A DNA stretch of 64,000 bases, from assembly GCA_965153455.1 (NCBI GenBank), contig OZ234495.1, forward strand, positions 6,138,001-6,202,000, given 5' to 3'. Position 1 is the first letter of the stretch, and every line of letters starts with the position of its first letter. Under the pieces are notes generated by a model that saw only the letters and a program-made list of their open reading frames with translations, searched no databases and was not told the DNA's origin. The DNA comes from Sphagnum compactum (lineage: Eukaryota; Bryophyta; Sphagnopsida; Sphagnales). The translations under genes were made by a program, and so were the position numbers. Shown here piece after piece: positions 1 through 12,760 of this stretch.

Positions 1-1259
1 CCTTGAAAATTAATGATTTTGCCAATTTAAGAGTCCTACAACTTATGAGGTTTGATTGAAGATCTTTCAACTAAAACATTGTAGTCCTTAGAAAACCTTT
101 CTTATAGCATATTGCAAACTCTAATAAGTGGTGTTTTGACTTGGCGTGTTTCCCAAATTTTAATGTTCCTTGGAGTCAAACTAACAAAACTACCAATCTG
201 ACTATTGACCATTCTTTTGGCCATAACTTACACTTTAAACGTCAAATGAAAAATTCGAACATAGTTTTTATATCTAAACTTTGAGACCTTTCCAATAGCT
301 TAAAGAAGGCCCAATTTCGACAAAGTTTAATATCTTCACTTTTGTTCCAAAAATATCATGGGACTTTAACTCCCAAAGTGGGAAAACAATTTGAAAGTGT
401 TGGGACTCACTTTCCCACACTTGTGGGAATGTGTTTATCTTAGGACATTATTAAAGTTCATTCCTCCTCTCATGCCTTAGCTTTGATTGCAAGCCTAAGG
501 CTAGGGTCATGAAAACAAGTTTATATATAAATATTTATGGTTGTATGATTAACTAAATTCAAATTCTATGTGAAATGACATTGTGTATTTGATCTTTATT
601 TTTCCACATAACACAATTCCAAACATAATTTTTCTTATCAAAATGATGTAAGAGCTATGAAAACCAAGGTTGCCAAAAGGGACATCCATCACCTCAAGAT
701 GTCATTAAAGATGTCCATAGGCACCCCTAATAATAATTTTTTAAAAAATTACATTTTTACATTCGTAAAGACATTTTTACCTTTTTAATTCAAATTTACA
801 TTATAGCCATCATTCCAAGTGTTATACTTGATGTGTTAGTGTGTTGCTTAAAATCATCCTCAACATGCAAACAAAAAAGTTTATCACTCAAACTTTGGTG
901 CTCCCAATGTTTTACTCTATGATCCTAGTGTATTATCTGACATGCATGGTGCATTAAGGGATAGTAACATTGTTATTCTTAGCTTTTTATGTTCTCAACA
1001 TTCTACCAAGCATTCTCAACATATTGGTGGGTGCTTTTAGCTTGTTGCCTAAACTTTTTGACACCACCCAATACCTTTCAACACTTATTAACATTATTTA
1101 ACACTCCTATTGTTTTCCTAGTTCATTAAGTTTTTCCCAAACAAACATTATTATAATTCATGGCTTTTCTTACTAAATTTTCTAGTCAAAAAAAAAAAAA
1201 ACAACAAGTGTTAAAAAGACTACCTTGTCATTCTAGACAAGTCAATTTGGACCTATCAG
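1..1259. other. AT-rich intergenic DNA, no gene seen
   Basis: No open frame of convincing length, no RNA gene and no recognisable transposon protein was found. The stretch is low-complexity AT-rich DNA with a poly-A run near 1189-1201. It leads into repeat copy A without a visible boundary. Confidence 0.6.
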
Positions 1260-2275
1260 TGTGATTGGGTAATCATGTGGACCTTGTTGTTTTGACTAAC
1301 AAAATGATTAACAAAATGATTAACTATTTGACTAGTAAACAATAAACTATTTGATTGGGTCAAATTTATACTTGAATTAAAATTATTATTTGGATTATTA
1401 TTTTAAAAATTAATAGGTAGATAGATAAGTAGGTAGGTAGGTGTTAACCTAGCCCTACCTAACCTAACCTAATCTCATCAAACTACTTTAATCTCACCTC
1501 TTATCCTAGCCCTCTAAGCATGCACATAATTTGTAAGTATAAAAAATTGAACCCCAAACCTTCAAAATGATAAACTAAGTTTTTACTAATGAACTACACC
1601 ATAAAAAATGTTCAACTTTTGTCAGATTTTTTATTTCAAACAATTGTTACACATCATTAACATAACTATTAAACCTAAATGACAACTAGTGGTTAAACCT
1701 AATGTCTAAATCAAGTGACTAAACTTGGTGGGTAAACATAATGGTTTAATTTAATGACTAAACATAATGATTAAACCTAATGGCTAAATTTTGGCTAAAC
1801 TTAATTATTGAATTTAATGGTTAAACATAATGACTAAAATTTGGTTTAAAATAATAGCTAAATTTAGTGGCTAAACATAATAACTACACCTTGGCTAAAC
1901 ATAATGATTAAATATAATGGTTAAATATAATGTTTAAACATAATTACTAAACCTTGGTTAAACATAATGACTAAAACTTGACTAAACATAATGGCTAAAC
2001 TTAGGTTAAATCTAGTGGCTAAACTTAGGTTAAACGTAGTGGGTAAATTTAATTGCTTAACTTAGGCTATACTTAGTGGCTAAGCTTAAGCTAAACCTAG
2101 TGGGTAAATCTAATGGTTCAACCTAGGTTATACCTAATGGCTAAACTTAGGCTAAACCTAGTGGACAAATCTAATGACTTAAACTAAACTATATTTAGTG
2201 GCTCAATTTAAGTTAAACCTAATGGGTAAATTTAATGATTTAACCTAAACTATATTTAGTGTGACAACATTTTGG
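1260..2275. repeat. Dispersed repeat copy A with TTAAACCTAATGGC-type array
   Basis: The block starts with unique-looking DNA, passes through an AGGT/ACCT tetranucleotide tract (about 1418-1475) and a tRNA-like box pair (1544-1602), and then becomes a degenerate array from about 1670. The array motif is TAATGGCTAAAC with variants such as TAGTGGCTAAACTTAGG. The same order of parts (tetranucleotide tract, tRNA-like boxes, array) recurs at 19860-20740, and the words around 1510-1530 (CCCTCTAAGCATGCACATA) are shared, so these are two diverged copies of one larger repeat. No coding capacity is visible. Confidence 0.75.
1544..1602 (-). repeat. tRNA-like A/B-box segment (SINE-like), copy 1
   Basis: Read on the minus strand, this segment has an A-box-like word (TAGTTCATTAGTAAAAAC) followed about 45 bases later by a B-box-like word (GGGGTTCAATT). 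That order and spacing are those of an internal Pol III promoter. The B box has lost the CG dinucleotide, as expected of an old tRNA-derived repeat. Similar segments lie at 12866, 20162 and 52726. It is not a foldable tRNA. Confidence 0.45.
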
Positions 2276-3734
2276 AACTCAAAATTCATTTTGATTCAAA
2301 ATTAATCTTGATCCAATGACTAGATGAAGAGGATTGGATAAAATTTATGCATAGTTTTTCAATGACCATAAGGCCTCATGTTTATGGTTCATGAAACAAT
2401 ATCAAACAAAAAAAAAATTTGAAAAAATCATGCAAAACTCATTTATAAAATCTTCTCCTCTTTGATATGGTAGTGGGTTTTTCCTTTTCAAAAAAAGATT
2501 ATTATGTATTTATTGTTAAACAAATGTAACAAAACATAATTTTCAATGGAATTTCGTTCAAAAGCTTTAAATTTTTGAATGGTTCTATATTTAATTGATG
2601 TATATCAATATCATACACCATAAAAACATTCACCCAAGAATTCCACCGACAACCCTAGTTTTGAAGTATATATGCAAATATTCAAACTTTGTGTTAAGTA
2701 TTTTTTTTTACTAATATATTCAATACATTCAAGTTCTTGAATGTTTGTTGGATTTTGAAAATTCATTTATTAGATTAAATTTTAAGCTAATCAAATATAA
2801 TTTTTAAAAACAAAACTAATCCAAGATTTGATGTTCAAATGTTGCCAAAAAAACTTAATTGTAGAAAGATTATAGTTGTGATTGCAATTTTTAAGAGGGC
2901 TTAATTGTGCTTTCATAAATTGTATTCATCTTATGGATCAAAAGTGAATGTACATAGATCAAATTCATTCATTGAATTTAAGCAATAAAAATAATCATAT
3001 CACATAACTTACGTTAAAAGTTTGTTTAGGGTTCTATGCAATGGATGTCATATGTCACAATTGATGTTCAAATGATTCATTGATATTAATTAAGACTCTT
3101 GATATTGACTAATTTTTTAACATATAAATGTTTTATCATATAAGGTAAAACATTAGTTCCATATGGAATCATGTATTGAATGTTCAAGAACAATTATTTC
3201 TACTTGCATTTGTAAGTATAATTGATTGTCATGTATTGTTTTATGCCACATAAGAAATGATGAAATGAGTCCAAATAAAAAAATTCCATGGATTGTAGAA
3301 TTTAACATGTGGGGTGATTTCATCATGATTTGATTAATTTTTGGTTAAAATGAAAACTAAGATTTGTAAAAATTTGTAAAAATTGACTTGTCCAAAATTA
3401 ACATCAAACTTCACTTGTGATGTTACATTTCTATATTCCTCAAGCAAAAATAGGATGGGTTTTGTTTTTTATTATTTACTTCACCACTTTTATTCCATGA
3501 ACCAACTTGAGGTCACATAAGGACCAAGCCACATTGTGCATCTAGGTCCAAGAAATATAACCTTTGATTACTCTTATCAAATAAATATACTTTTCAATAA
3601 TACTTTTCACAACTTGAAATGAAAATGAAAGACTAGAGATTATGGAATACTTTTATTTTGAAATAGAAGTGGAAAGGTATTGCAAACTTTTTCTTATAAG
3701 ATGCATTCAAGGACCTTTCTTTATGTGTGGTACA
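2276..3734. other. AT-rich intergenic DNA
   Basis: No gene, array or transposon signature was recognised. Both strands are full of stop codons. Confidence 0.6.
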
Positions 3735-4017
3735 CACAAAAGTGTGCAAAAAGGGTGATTCCATGCATATGGTTTGAGAAACATGTTCAAAGTCCATTTC
3801 CAAGTTCAAACATGTAGCGTATGTGGGTCTGAACCCAAAACTTCGAGATCCTCATGACTCTCAATTGATAAAGCTTCTTTATTTGTGGCTCACAAAAGTG
3901 TGCAAAGGGGTGATTTGATATGTTTTGGGAATGTGGCATTGAAAGCCAATTTCCAAAGTTTCAACCAGTATTGCATGTGGGTCAAACACAAAACTTTGAA
4001 GTGCTCATGGGTCTCAA
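3735..4017. repeat. Degenerate tandem pair, ~155-bp unit
   Basis: The unit beginning CACAAAAGTGTGCAAA at 3735 is repeated at 3891. Shared words include GTGCAAA, GGGTGATT, CATGTGGGTC/TATGTGGGTC and AAAACTT, and both copies end in CTCAA. Divergence is high, so this is an old duplication. Neither copy keeps an open frame. Confidence 0.65.
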
Positions 4018-4165
4018 CATGTCATGCTGGGTGCACATGACAAATGTATTCCTTAATTCTACTAAGTTAGTGTTTTGTATGCTCAAGGATCAACATCTCA
4101 TGCTGGGTGCACATGACAAATGTATTCCTTAATTCTACTAAGTTAGCGTTTTGTATGCTCAAGGA
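4014..4165. repeat. Recent 76-bp tandem duplication (2 copies)
   Basis: Copy 1 is 4014-4089 and copy 2 is 4090-4165, each running from TCAACAT to CTCAAGGA. I see two differences: G at 4021 against C at 4097, and T at 4071 against C at 4147. The period is not a multiple of three, so the overlapping 70-codon open frame is an accident of the duplication. The near-identity makes it one of the youngest events in the window. Confidence 0.9.
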
Positions 4166-4739
4166 GTAAGATAAATTGGTGCCATGCAACTTGGTGTTAA
4201 CAAGCAGCTCATCACACAATGGCTCAGACCCTTAGGGCAAGTTCAAACCAAGCATCAGTTGAAATAGTAAATGTTCCATCATGATGTTTGCAGAAACAAG
4301 AACTCAAAGTTCATGGTAGTACCTGGTGAACTCAAAGTCCATGAGATGCGCGGCCAAATGAAACCTACATTGTTTTATAGTCTCTTCCTTCCAGAGGAGA
4401 GCCAACAAACTAACGGAATACCTTGCAGCAAAGAGAGTTGAAAGAACTATGGTCTTGTTGGGAGTGTAAAATCCGGTTCCCAGCACCCAAAATTTTACAA
4501 ACAAATCCAGAGCACATTACGCAACTGACAAGACAGAATCCAAACCTGTAAGATTGAACCAGCACCCACCAGCCCATCATCTCCAGGATGCTCCTTATGA
4601 CTCGGTTGTGGATGAGCTTCAACTGAGTTAATATTTGGTTTCACCTTGGTAACCTATTCAGTAAGACTCTGTAAGAAGTAGGTCCTATATATAGGTAGAT
4701 AGGTAGGAAAATAGGTGACTGCTAAGTAAGTAGATGGTT

Positions 4740-4920
4740 TATATATGTTATTAGGTAAGGGCTGTTTCGCTACCTACCTACTAACAAAACCCACAAGCAG
4801 GTTGTCGGTAGGTAAGTTAAACAAGCAACAATGCTAACCATCATGGTTAGCTAGGGAACCCAAACCCAACGGAAAAAACTGTTTCCTGACCACTTACCAT
4901 CCATCCGAGACTCCATTCTG
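4740..4920. repeat. Dispersed repeat shared with 21890-22060
   Basis: Both places carry, in the same order, AAGGGCTGTTT, AAGCA(A/G)GTTGT, a TAGGT-rich word, CTAACCA(T/C)CATG and TTAGCTAGG, then words like CCTGACCA and ATCCATCC. No coding potential is visible. The two copies are on the same strand. Confidence 0.55.
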
Positions 4921-5230
4921 TCGGATGCAAAATCTATACTAGATGCCTTGGAACTGGTGGCCTGCCTACAACACCGTATTCTAGTAGTACACATGAGCTA
5001 GGTACCCAGTTGCAATGCAATGCAATGCAACTAGTGGGCCTGCAACTAGTGCAAAATTTGCGCGCAAAAAAGAGATTCAAATTGTGAGCAATTTTGTCAC
5101 ACGGTCCTAAAATTGGCGTTTGTTGGTGTCTGTTCTTTGTGTCTTACTAGACTTTGATACTATTCCTACAAGGTTCGATTAAGGGACTTCACTATTAGCT
5201 TTGCCAATTACTTCCCAGCAATAAAACAAT

Positions 5231-5469
5231 AGAGATATCCGTAAAGTCAGGAAAAGACAACACCAGTACCCTGAGTTTCACCCTGTCTTTCTTTTTTCCT
5301 GAGCGGTTCCACTGCTGCTACATAGATTTTCACTGCTCCTATAATTCCTCTCGAACCTTGTGCATTAAATGCTAAGATTCAGCGTTTCATACTGAGATTT
5401 AATAAAATTTCCTTACTTCACGGATACCACTAAAAGAGGGGTTAGGGGGTGAAAGGAGGCCCAAAGACA
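5231..5469 (+). repeat. Left inverted arm
   Basis: The arm begins AGAGATATCCGTAAAGTCAG and ends in GCCCAAAGACA. It pairs with 7310-7687 on the opposite strand. Inside it are the words TTTCACCCTGTCTTTC and CCTGAGCGGTTCC, which are the family markers used to find further copies. Confidence 0.8.
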
Positions 5470-7309
5470 TGATGACTTTACAGATATAATGTTTTGTTCA
5501 CACTTCCAAGCTTGTGGTTTGTAGTCTGCATCAGAGGGGATGAGCAAGTACGTGTGGAAAGGGGGTGTCATAATTATATCCTATCAGGGCTTTTTTGAAA
5601 AGGATATTTTGAATACCAAGTGGGTGATTATTATTGTTATTATTATTGCAATTGTGGTGCACTTTTCACCAATGACAATATTAATAAATATTGACGCATG
5701 AAACTTCTACTTTATTACAAGTTGAAAGAATAAATACCTATTACTTACCTTGGCAACTGTGGGCACAAATTATATTATTTTTTAAAATGCTGAATTTTCA
5801 TCCAATTTGTTTTTCACAGGAATTGTTTTTTTCAGGAAAGAAATTGAAGACTTCATTTGAAATATTGTGAGGATATATTCTATTTTTGAAATGGAATCGG
5901 TCCAAATTAATTTTTTTAATTCGACAGTGATGTGTTGAACTTGCCCTTTGTAATACATTACTCATAACATGTTAATGGAAATAGTTTAATGGACTAATAA
6001 CATTTTAGGTGGGGTACATTGAGTCACTCATGAATTCTACTTAGTTAATTTTGCAAGGCTCAATTTTTTAAGATATTTTGTTTAATTAAAAGCATGTTTC
6101 ATCCTATGAACCTCCCTTGACAAAGCCCAAGGCCCAGGTGTAATGTCCTGTTGCCATGGCATTACCTGGTGTAACGATCGAGGGAGACCAATATGGTAAC
6201 AAATTGTGAAAGACTTCAATTGTGAAATTGTCAATTTCCTGGGATGGTGTTTCGTGAGGCCTGCCTCCAAGGTCATTCCCAAACGATGCATAGCTCATTT
6301 GGTCTCACATTTTCAAGAACATCTAGTGGTCCTATTTGAGGAGAAGGCCTTGAGCGGAGGATGATGTGAACAACGTTTTTGTTTTGTACTATAGAATGTG
6401 CCTACTAGGATACTTTACACACCCTACTAAGCCTTTTGAGGTGAGGCACCGGAGGGCCAAACCATAAAGATGTACTAGGGGGGAGAACATGCCCTAGGGG
6501 GCACCTTCCTTGACCTAAATGATAATAGGGCCCACCCCTAAAGGTGCACTAGGGGGACATAATGCCCTCTACACGGCATGTTTCGTTGTGTAAAGGATAT
6601 AATGGGTCTATACTTATGTGTATAATGGATGGTGCTTGTTGTAGTAAATAGGGAATTATATGTTTAAGGGGGGGTGTTGATCGGAGTTTGTAATGTTGTT
6701 ATGCAAGGGACATTTGGTTGCATATTAAGGTGGCCTCACCTTTACACAATGAGTACGAAATTTGTTTGTTCAATCAAGTACAACATTTGATTCTTAATAT
6801 TGCAGAACACGAGCTGTGCATGGATGCCACACTCACAACCACAAAACTTCATAGGCATGTTTAATGTCCTCTCACAATGAAGGGTATTAACTCAAACGCT
6901 TTATGCGGAGGGTAAAGGCCCTCGGAGCGGGCTGCAAGGGAATCAAGCCTGCTCGGGGCTCCCTAGCAGGGTTTTTCTTGTGACGAATTTTCGTCATTTG
7001 GCGACCAAAAAACAAAGGGCTGGCGAATCTAACAAAGGGAATTTTGAGAATTTGTTTTTTAAAACCGCCATATCTTGAGGACCAAAAAGCTAGAAGTCGC
7101 CAGATTTAGACAGTGTGTTGCTGTAGGTCGCCAGAATTAGGCAGGATTCCAAAAAAGATCTACTTGTCCACCAGGACAGTCGCCATACCCAACAGGTACC
7201 CAATTCCCATAAAACCCACCCTGAGGGCTTTACACAGTGATGACGTGCTTTTTTTCCATGAAACCCACCAGATAACAGAGATATCCGCAACTTCACCCTG
7301 TCTTCACCC

Positions 7310-7687
7310 TGTCTTTGGGCCTCCTTTCACCCCCTAACCCCTCTTTTAGTGGTATCTGTAAAGTAAGGAAATTTTATTAAATCTCAGTATGAAATGCTGA
7401 AACTCAGTACGAAATGCTGAATCTCAGCACAAGGTTCGAGAGAAATTAAAGTAGTAGCTGTACAGGTAGGAGCAGTGAAAATCTATGTAGCTGCAATGGA
7501 GCCGCTCAGGAAAAAAGAAAAACAGCCCGAAACTCAGGAACCATCAAAATTGGTGGTTCTCTGAGTTTCACCCTCCCCTTGAATGCTAATGTACTTTTTT
7601 TTTGGAGTTTTTAAAAAAATCTCACCCTGTGTATTACCGAACTCAGGGTACTGGTGCTGTCTTTTCCTGACTTTATGCCATATCTCT
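7310..7687 (-). repeat. Right inverted arm, ~140 bp longer than the left
   Basis: On the minus strand this arm follows the left arm from AGAGATATGGCATAAAGTCA to the GGAGGCCCAAAGACA block. It holds an extra ~130 bp (about 7540-7650), including CCACCAATTTTGATGGTT, which is absent from the left arm but present in the copies near 58960 and 60230. It also has a duplicated word, CAGCATTTC(A/G)TACTGAG. The left arm is therefore probably the deleted one. Confidence 0.75.
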
Positions 7688-9903
7688 AATATCAAAGAAA
7701 AAGAAGAGCCATGACAAATGTTTTGAAAAACAAAATGCCCATAGAGCCTATTGATGACATTATCCAAGGTTGCAAGCCTAATTGTGACAATGCTACGGGC
7801 ATGGAGAGGTGTTGAATACTCCCAAGGAGCTCTATCTAGCTTTGTCGATTTGTGCCTTCCATGGTTTTGTGTAGAACCACACACCTTCAATGAGCCCAAC
7901 CTTAGTTTGTCGTTTTGTGCTTTTCATGGTTTTGTTCTTGCATGAAGGTCACATTGAAAACAAAGTGTGCATGTGAGAGGGAGGAATACGGCAAAAGTAT
8001 CCTTTGGTCATACCCCTAGGAACTACCTCCGAAAATAGTTAAAAGAATCAAAAGTGATCAAATAATATTCATGGGCCCTTTTTTTAAGATGTTTTGACAA
8101 TCATGTATTGTTTTTTCTCTTGCTTATCCATTCCATGCCGAAGTATATGGCCTAAAATGTTTATTGAAATCAAAAAAGTGGGAATCACTACAAATTTGTT
8201 TTTCTTGATTGCAATGGCCCTTTTCCAAATCATGTCCCTAAAATTTGAAACTTAATAAATGAATTTTTTTTGATTAATTACGTAAATAATTAATCAAATA
8301 GAATATCATCAAAATTACCTTATACAATTATTTCCCAACCAAAAAAAAAATCATATTTGAAACTTGCGTTTTTGACCAAAAAGTTGAAAGAAAGGAAACA
8401 TGATGACATTCTTAAAACTATTTTTAAATGCAATGATTAAGAACATCATTAATGTTTGAAAATATTTAATTGGAATAACTAATGTTTCAAAATCTGTACA
8501 ACTTAATTAATGTACTCATCAAAAAATTCTATTGAAAATCCTTATTTAAAAGTTTATTATATTTGTAAAATTTTGATGAATCTAGTAAATTGAAAATGTG
8601 ACATTCCTAGTGATACCACCCAAGCACACTTTTACTCAACAATTCTCCACCATAAGGTGTCTTCTAGTAGTACCACCCAAGAAGACTTTTTGTTAAATAA
8701 TTGTGCACCAAAACATGCCCTCTTGTTACATTAGAAAAATTCTAAAAAGTTTTTACATTTGGAAAATGGTGCATTTGTTGTTGTTCATCAAACATGCACA
8801 CATTCCTCCATGGCCATCTTTTTTGTCATATGTTTTCATCATTCCCTCTTTCAGGCTTGTTGGGGATTTTGGCTCCTCCTCTTCAATGTCCACTATATTG
8901 TTTTTTTGGCATCAACTAATCCATCTCCCAGCTATAAGTAAGTAGAGTTATTTGGTATGCATCCTCTTCATCAAATTCATTCCTTGGCCAATTCTTTAAT
9001 AAGATTGATTCGCTTTTTTTTTTTGATGCCTAGAATTCAAGTAGGTATTCACACTATTGGTGAAATCGTGTGCTCGTTGGGTATGTTAGCCATGGATTGT
9101 TTCTAGGTGGTTGTCGTAAGCTATCCAAAAAGATTGGTATAAACATTTTGATCATCATCTCATATATCTTATGATATTGCAAGTGATTGAAATATGCCCA
9201 ATATTCTACCTTTGCTTGGTATTTTGCATCTACATTTTTTAGCTATCTTTTATCTATAAAAGGATACAAATCCAAGTTTGGCAATGTTCGACAAGAATGC
9301 CATGGATAGGGATATGGTGGCATGTTGCAAATAAACACACTCTAAACTAGGTTTCTTTGATTGTTTATTTCAAACTTCACATAAGAAGCTACATTGTTTG
9401 TTGGAAATAATCCAAAGTTGCAAACAGATGCATCTAATGACATATTTGTACTTGTGTCTATTCTATTTGTGTGTATTTATTACTATCACAATACATGTTT
9501 GATGTCTATTGGATCACTTGCATGGGATTGGTGACCTTATAATGTTTACATATGGTAGAATGACTCCTCAAGTTAAAACAACTATATTTGTTTCAACAAT
9601 CACAAAAATTTGTTTGCAAATCTTCTCATTAATTCCCACTAGAAATCAAACATGGACCCTTTGTGTAGAACATTTCGAGCCATCCTAGCCATGTGGGCAC
9701 CTTGGTGACCTGGAAAAATATTCCATTGTGTCAAGGTATATTCCTCCACGTTAGTAGAATATGCTAAAAAATATACCTGCTGATGTGGACAAAGTTTATT
9801 GAAAAAATTCCTTCCTATTCACAAAACCTTATTCACCACTCCTATTCACTGCTCATCGTTCACGTTCACACGTTCATGGAATAACATCCCCCCAACCCCA
9901 TTC
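7688..9903. other. AT-rich intergenic DNA with a small tandem pair
   Basis: No gene was recognised. At 8607-8720 a ~57-bp unit beginning CTAGTGATACCACCCAAG is repeated as CTAGTAGTACCACCCAAG at 8664. The open frames near 8700-8945 are short and have no recognisable family features. Confidence 0.55.
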
Positions 9904-9932
9904 CACTACTAGAAATCATGTTGTTTGCAACT
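9904..9932 (+). repeat. Left terminal inverted repeat of CACTA-like element 1
   Basis: The terminus is CACTACTAGAAATCATG, continuing to TTTGCAACT at 9932. It matches the right end of the same element and both ends of the element at 54971-57403 at about 21-22 of 29 positions each. Confidence 0.6.
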
Positions 9933-10189
9933 CGTCCCTGTGCGACTACATGCAACCAAATGTTGCTTGCGATTACAAATGGTTGCCTATGCAACTACTT
10001 TTCAAAATTGGATGAAGTTTTGTCTTCTTTTCAACTAGGTAGTGACTATGACCGGTTTCATCTTTAAATTGTGTTTTTTTTTTTAATGTCTTTGTATTTT
10101 TTACAACATTGTATATACATTTTGTTGCGAATGTAACCAAAATAGTCACATGCTAATTGTATAAAGTATCTAAGTTACCTAGTAAGGAC

Positions 10190-10290
10190 ATACCTATATA
10201 TATATACCTACTTACCTACTAGTATTTACCTACCAATTTATTAGATATTTACCTATTTATTAAGTACCTACCTACCTATAAGCCTAGGCC
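10190..10290. repeat. ACCT/AGGT tetranucleotide tract
   Basis: Short runs of TACCTACTTACCTAC and similar words sit between the CACTA-like terminus and the minisatellite. The same tetranucleotide occurs near 1420, 4690-4800, 19990-20090, 20745-20880 and 55525-55575, repeatedly beside other arrays in this window. Confidence 0.65.
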
Positions 10291-10379
10291 ACATGGTAAA
10301 TAACTTAAACTTGGTGACATGTGGCATTGCCTATGTCTACATACAAGCCTAGACATGACATGTGGAACATAGGTTAGGC

Positions 10380-11060
10380 CTAGGCCATGCCACATGGCAC
10401 TTATGTTAGGCCTAAGCCATGCCACATGGCATCTAGTTAGGCTTAGGCCATGTCACGTGGCATCTAGCCTAGGCTATGACATGCCACATAGCACATATGT
10501 TAGGCCATGCCACATGGCATCCATGCAAGGCATAGGACATGCCACATATGCTAAGCTTAGGCCATGCCATGTGACAAATAGGTTAGGTCTAAGCCATTCC
10601 ACATGGCATTTAAACATGACATAAGACATGCCACATGGCACATATATTCGGCCTAAGCCATGCCACGTGGCACATATGTTAGGTTTTAGCCATGCCACAT
10701 GGCACTTATGCTAGGCTTAGGCCATGCCACATGACACATAAGCTAGGCTATGATATGCCACATGGCACATATGTTAGGCCTAAGCCATGTCATGTGGCAT
10801 TTAAGCAAAGCATAAGACATGCCACATGGCACGTATGTAAGGCCTAGGCCGTGCCATGTGGCATTTAAGCAAAGCACAGGACATGCCACATATGCTAAGC
10901 TTAGGCCATGCCACGTGGCACATATGCACATGTGGCATATTTAAAAACATAGATGCTACATAAGTTAGGTGCCACGTGGCATATGTCTAAACCTAGGTGC
11001 CATGTAAGCTAAGTGCCACGTGGCATATGTTTAAACCTAGGTGCCATGTGGCGTAGGTCT
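10380..11060. repeat. ~32-bp minisatellite rich in CACATG/CACGTG
   Basis: The core unit is GCCATGCCACATGGCA followed by a TATGTTAGGCCTAA-type spacer, with starts at 10384, 10416 and 10447 (period 31-32) and less regular spacing later. Each unit is centred on a near-palindrome, GCCACRTGGC. Five units carry an exact CACGTG (10454, 10664, 10912, 10973 and 11017), four of them as the perfect palindrome GCCACGTGGC, the G-box/ABRE core bound by plant bZIP and bHLH factors. The open frames here are by-products of the repeat. Confidence 0.85.
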
Positions 11061-12760
11061 AAGTGAGTGCCATGTGGTAGAATGCAACTGGTCACCAATA
11101 TAGTTGTAAGATCGTTAATGTATACACTATACGACGGCCATATATGTATTCGATGAATAAATATTTCATTTGTCGCATGCAATAATATTTCTATTAGTGT
11201 TTTCGACTCCTTCCTTTTAAGTGTCCAAGTACATTTACGCATTAGATATTTTTTTCTTGTTTATTTAGTACATGCATAAGGGAATGATCCAAACTAGTCA
11301 TTAAAATAACAAAATGTGAAAGTAGTTATCATTTGTGTTTTTCACATTAATGGCCTTTTAGGACTTCACGATCTTGACTTAAAAATTTCATAACTACATG
11401 AAAATTGATTTAATCAATTAATTATAATAGACATCAAGTAGGTTGGCATTTGAATATTCTTAAAAATTAACATCCAAGAAAAATTCTCAAAAAGTAAATT
11501 CCTTGTGTGTTCTTGATTTTAAAATCCCTTATAGTACATTCTTGAAACTTTTTCTTTATATGCATTCATTTTTCACATCAAAACACATTTTTAAAAAGTT
11601 TAATTAGAGTTTTGAATTATACATGACTTGGTTAACCTTTTGATAAATAATTTGGACTGAAAATCTTTTCTTATGTGAGTCCTATGTCGTTTTGAAGTTG
11701 GATGGGTCTTAAAATTTTCGTGTGTGATGTTCCTAGTGTTTCCATCCAAAGATATTTTCACCCAAGTAGTTTTTCAAACTTCAGTTGGTTCCACCTCAAT
11801 CAACATGCCTTCCTAATCAATTGTTAATTGACTAAATCCACTAGTTAGTAATGCTTTTCATCCCATGACTAATCCACCACCACTTCCAAATCCCACCATA
11901 AATCTAATGATGTTACCAATGGAATTGCGTATTATCATCCCCCAATGTCTCATGCTAATGATTATGAACTAGGAAATTTGCCTAAGTTTTTAAGTTTTTA
12001 AGGATTTTGCATGAAGACTCAATTACCCATGTTGAACAATTTTCAAAAAATTCATTATAATCCCTGTCATAAGCCCCAACTATTATTCAATATATGGTTT
12101 CCTATAATTTTGGAAACATTTGCTTATGCTTGAAATAGGTCCCATAATGCTAACACCTTTGCCTTATGGCCAGAATTGCAAACAACTTTCCTAAAATAAT
12201 TTCACACAAAGTTAGTCAACAAAATGTTTTAATGGCCTTAACAAACATAAAAAAGGGTTATCATGAAAACTTAATTTCATATGTTTGATGTTTTAAAATG
12301 GTTTGCACTAAATGGCTTACTAATGAATTGTTAAGAATTATTTCATCGAAGGGTTTAACAAAAGTCTTAGAATTGAATTTATTAAATGCAAAAAGGTTGA
12401 TTAAAATTGGAATTTAGAATGTATCTAAAACATTTTTAAGTTTAAATATTCCTTTAATATTTTATTATTTCATATCATACCAAATTATATATTTTCATCC
12501 TTTGTGTTTCATAATATATGTAATGAATAATTTCCTCTAATGTGCATTGTATCTAAATTTGTTCAAACAAACATGATAATGCAACTTGATGCACTAGTAG
12601 GATTTTTTTTATAAAAAAAAGCTATGTTTATAACTAGATTTATAGTCATTTTGGATTAAATGACTATGGTCACTAAAGCTTGCTTAAACAACTTAACATG
12701 ATATGTGTCAAGTCATGTACAAAACAACTATGTGTAATGTCCACATAGATGAATAAAAAT
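11061..12760. other. Interior of CACTA-like element 1, no gene seen
   Basis: AT-rich DNA without a recognisable transposase segment. A word similar to the tandem unit at 8600 (GATGTTCCTAGTG) occurs near 11727. Confidence 0.5.

Larger units (their letters stand above)
5231..7687. mobile_element. Foldback-like element with long terminal inverted arms
   Basis: The left arm (5231-5469) and right arm (7310-7687) are reverse complements over most of their length. Both contain CACTGCTGCTACATAG-type and CTCTCGAACCTTGTGC words, the run TTTAATAAAATTTCCTTACT, and a TAGGGGGTGAAAGGAGGCCC block. The ~1.84-kb interior has no transposase-like frame; it contains a short near-repeat of CTAGGGGG/ATGCCCT type (about 6470-6570) and a GC-rich stretch near 6900-6980. 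This is the layout of a non-autonomous foldback or long-TIR DNA element. No clear target-site duplication was found. Related arm sequence lies at 58860-59195 and 60125-60310. Confidence 0.75.

Noticed and set aside
10380-11060. A possible CRISPR-like array of regularly spaced palindromic repeats
   Set aside because: The spacers are themselves repeats, the period is irregular, and the DNA is plant nuclear. It is a minisatellite.
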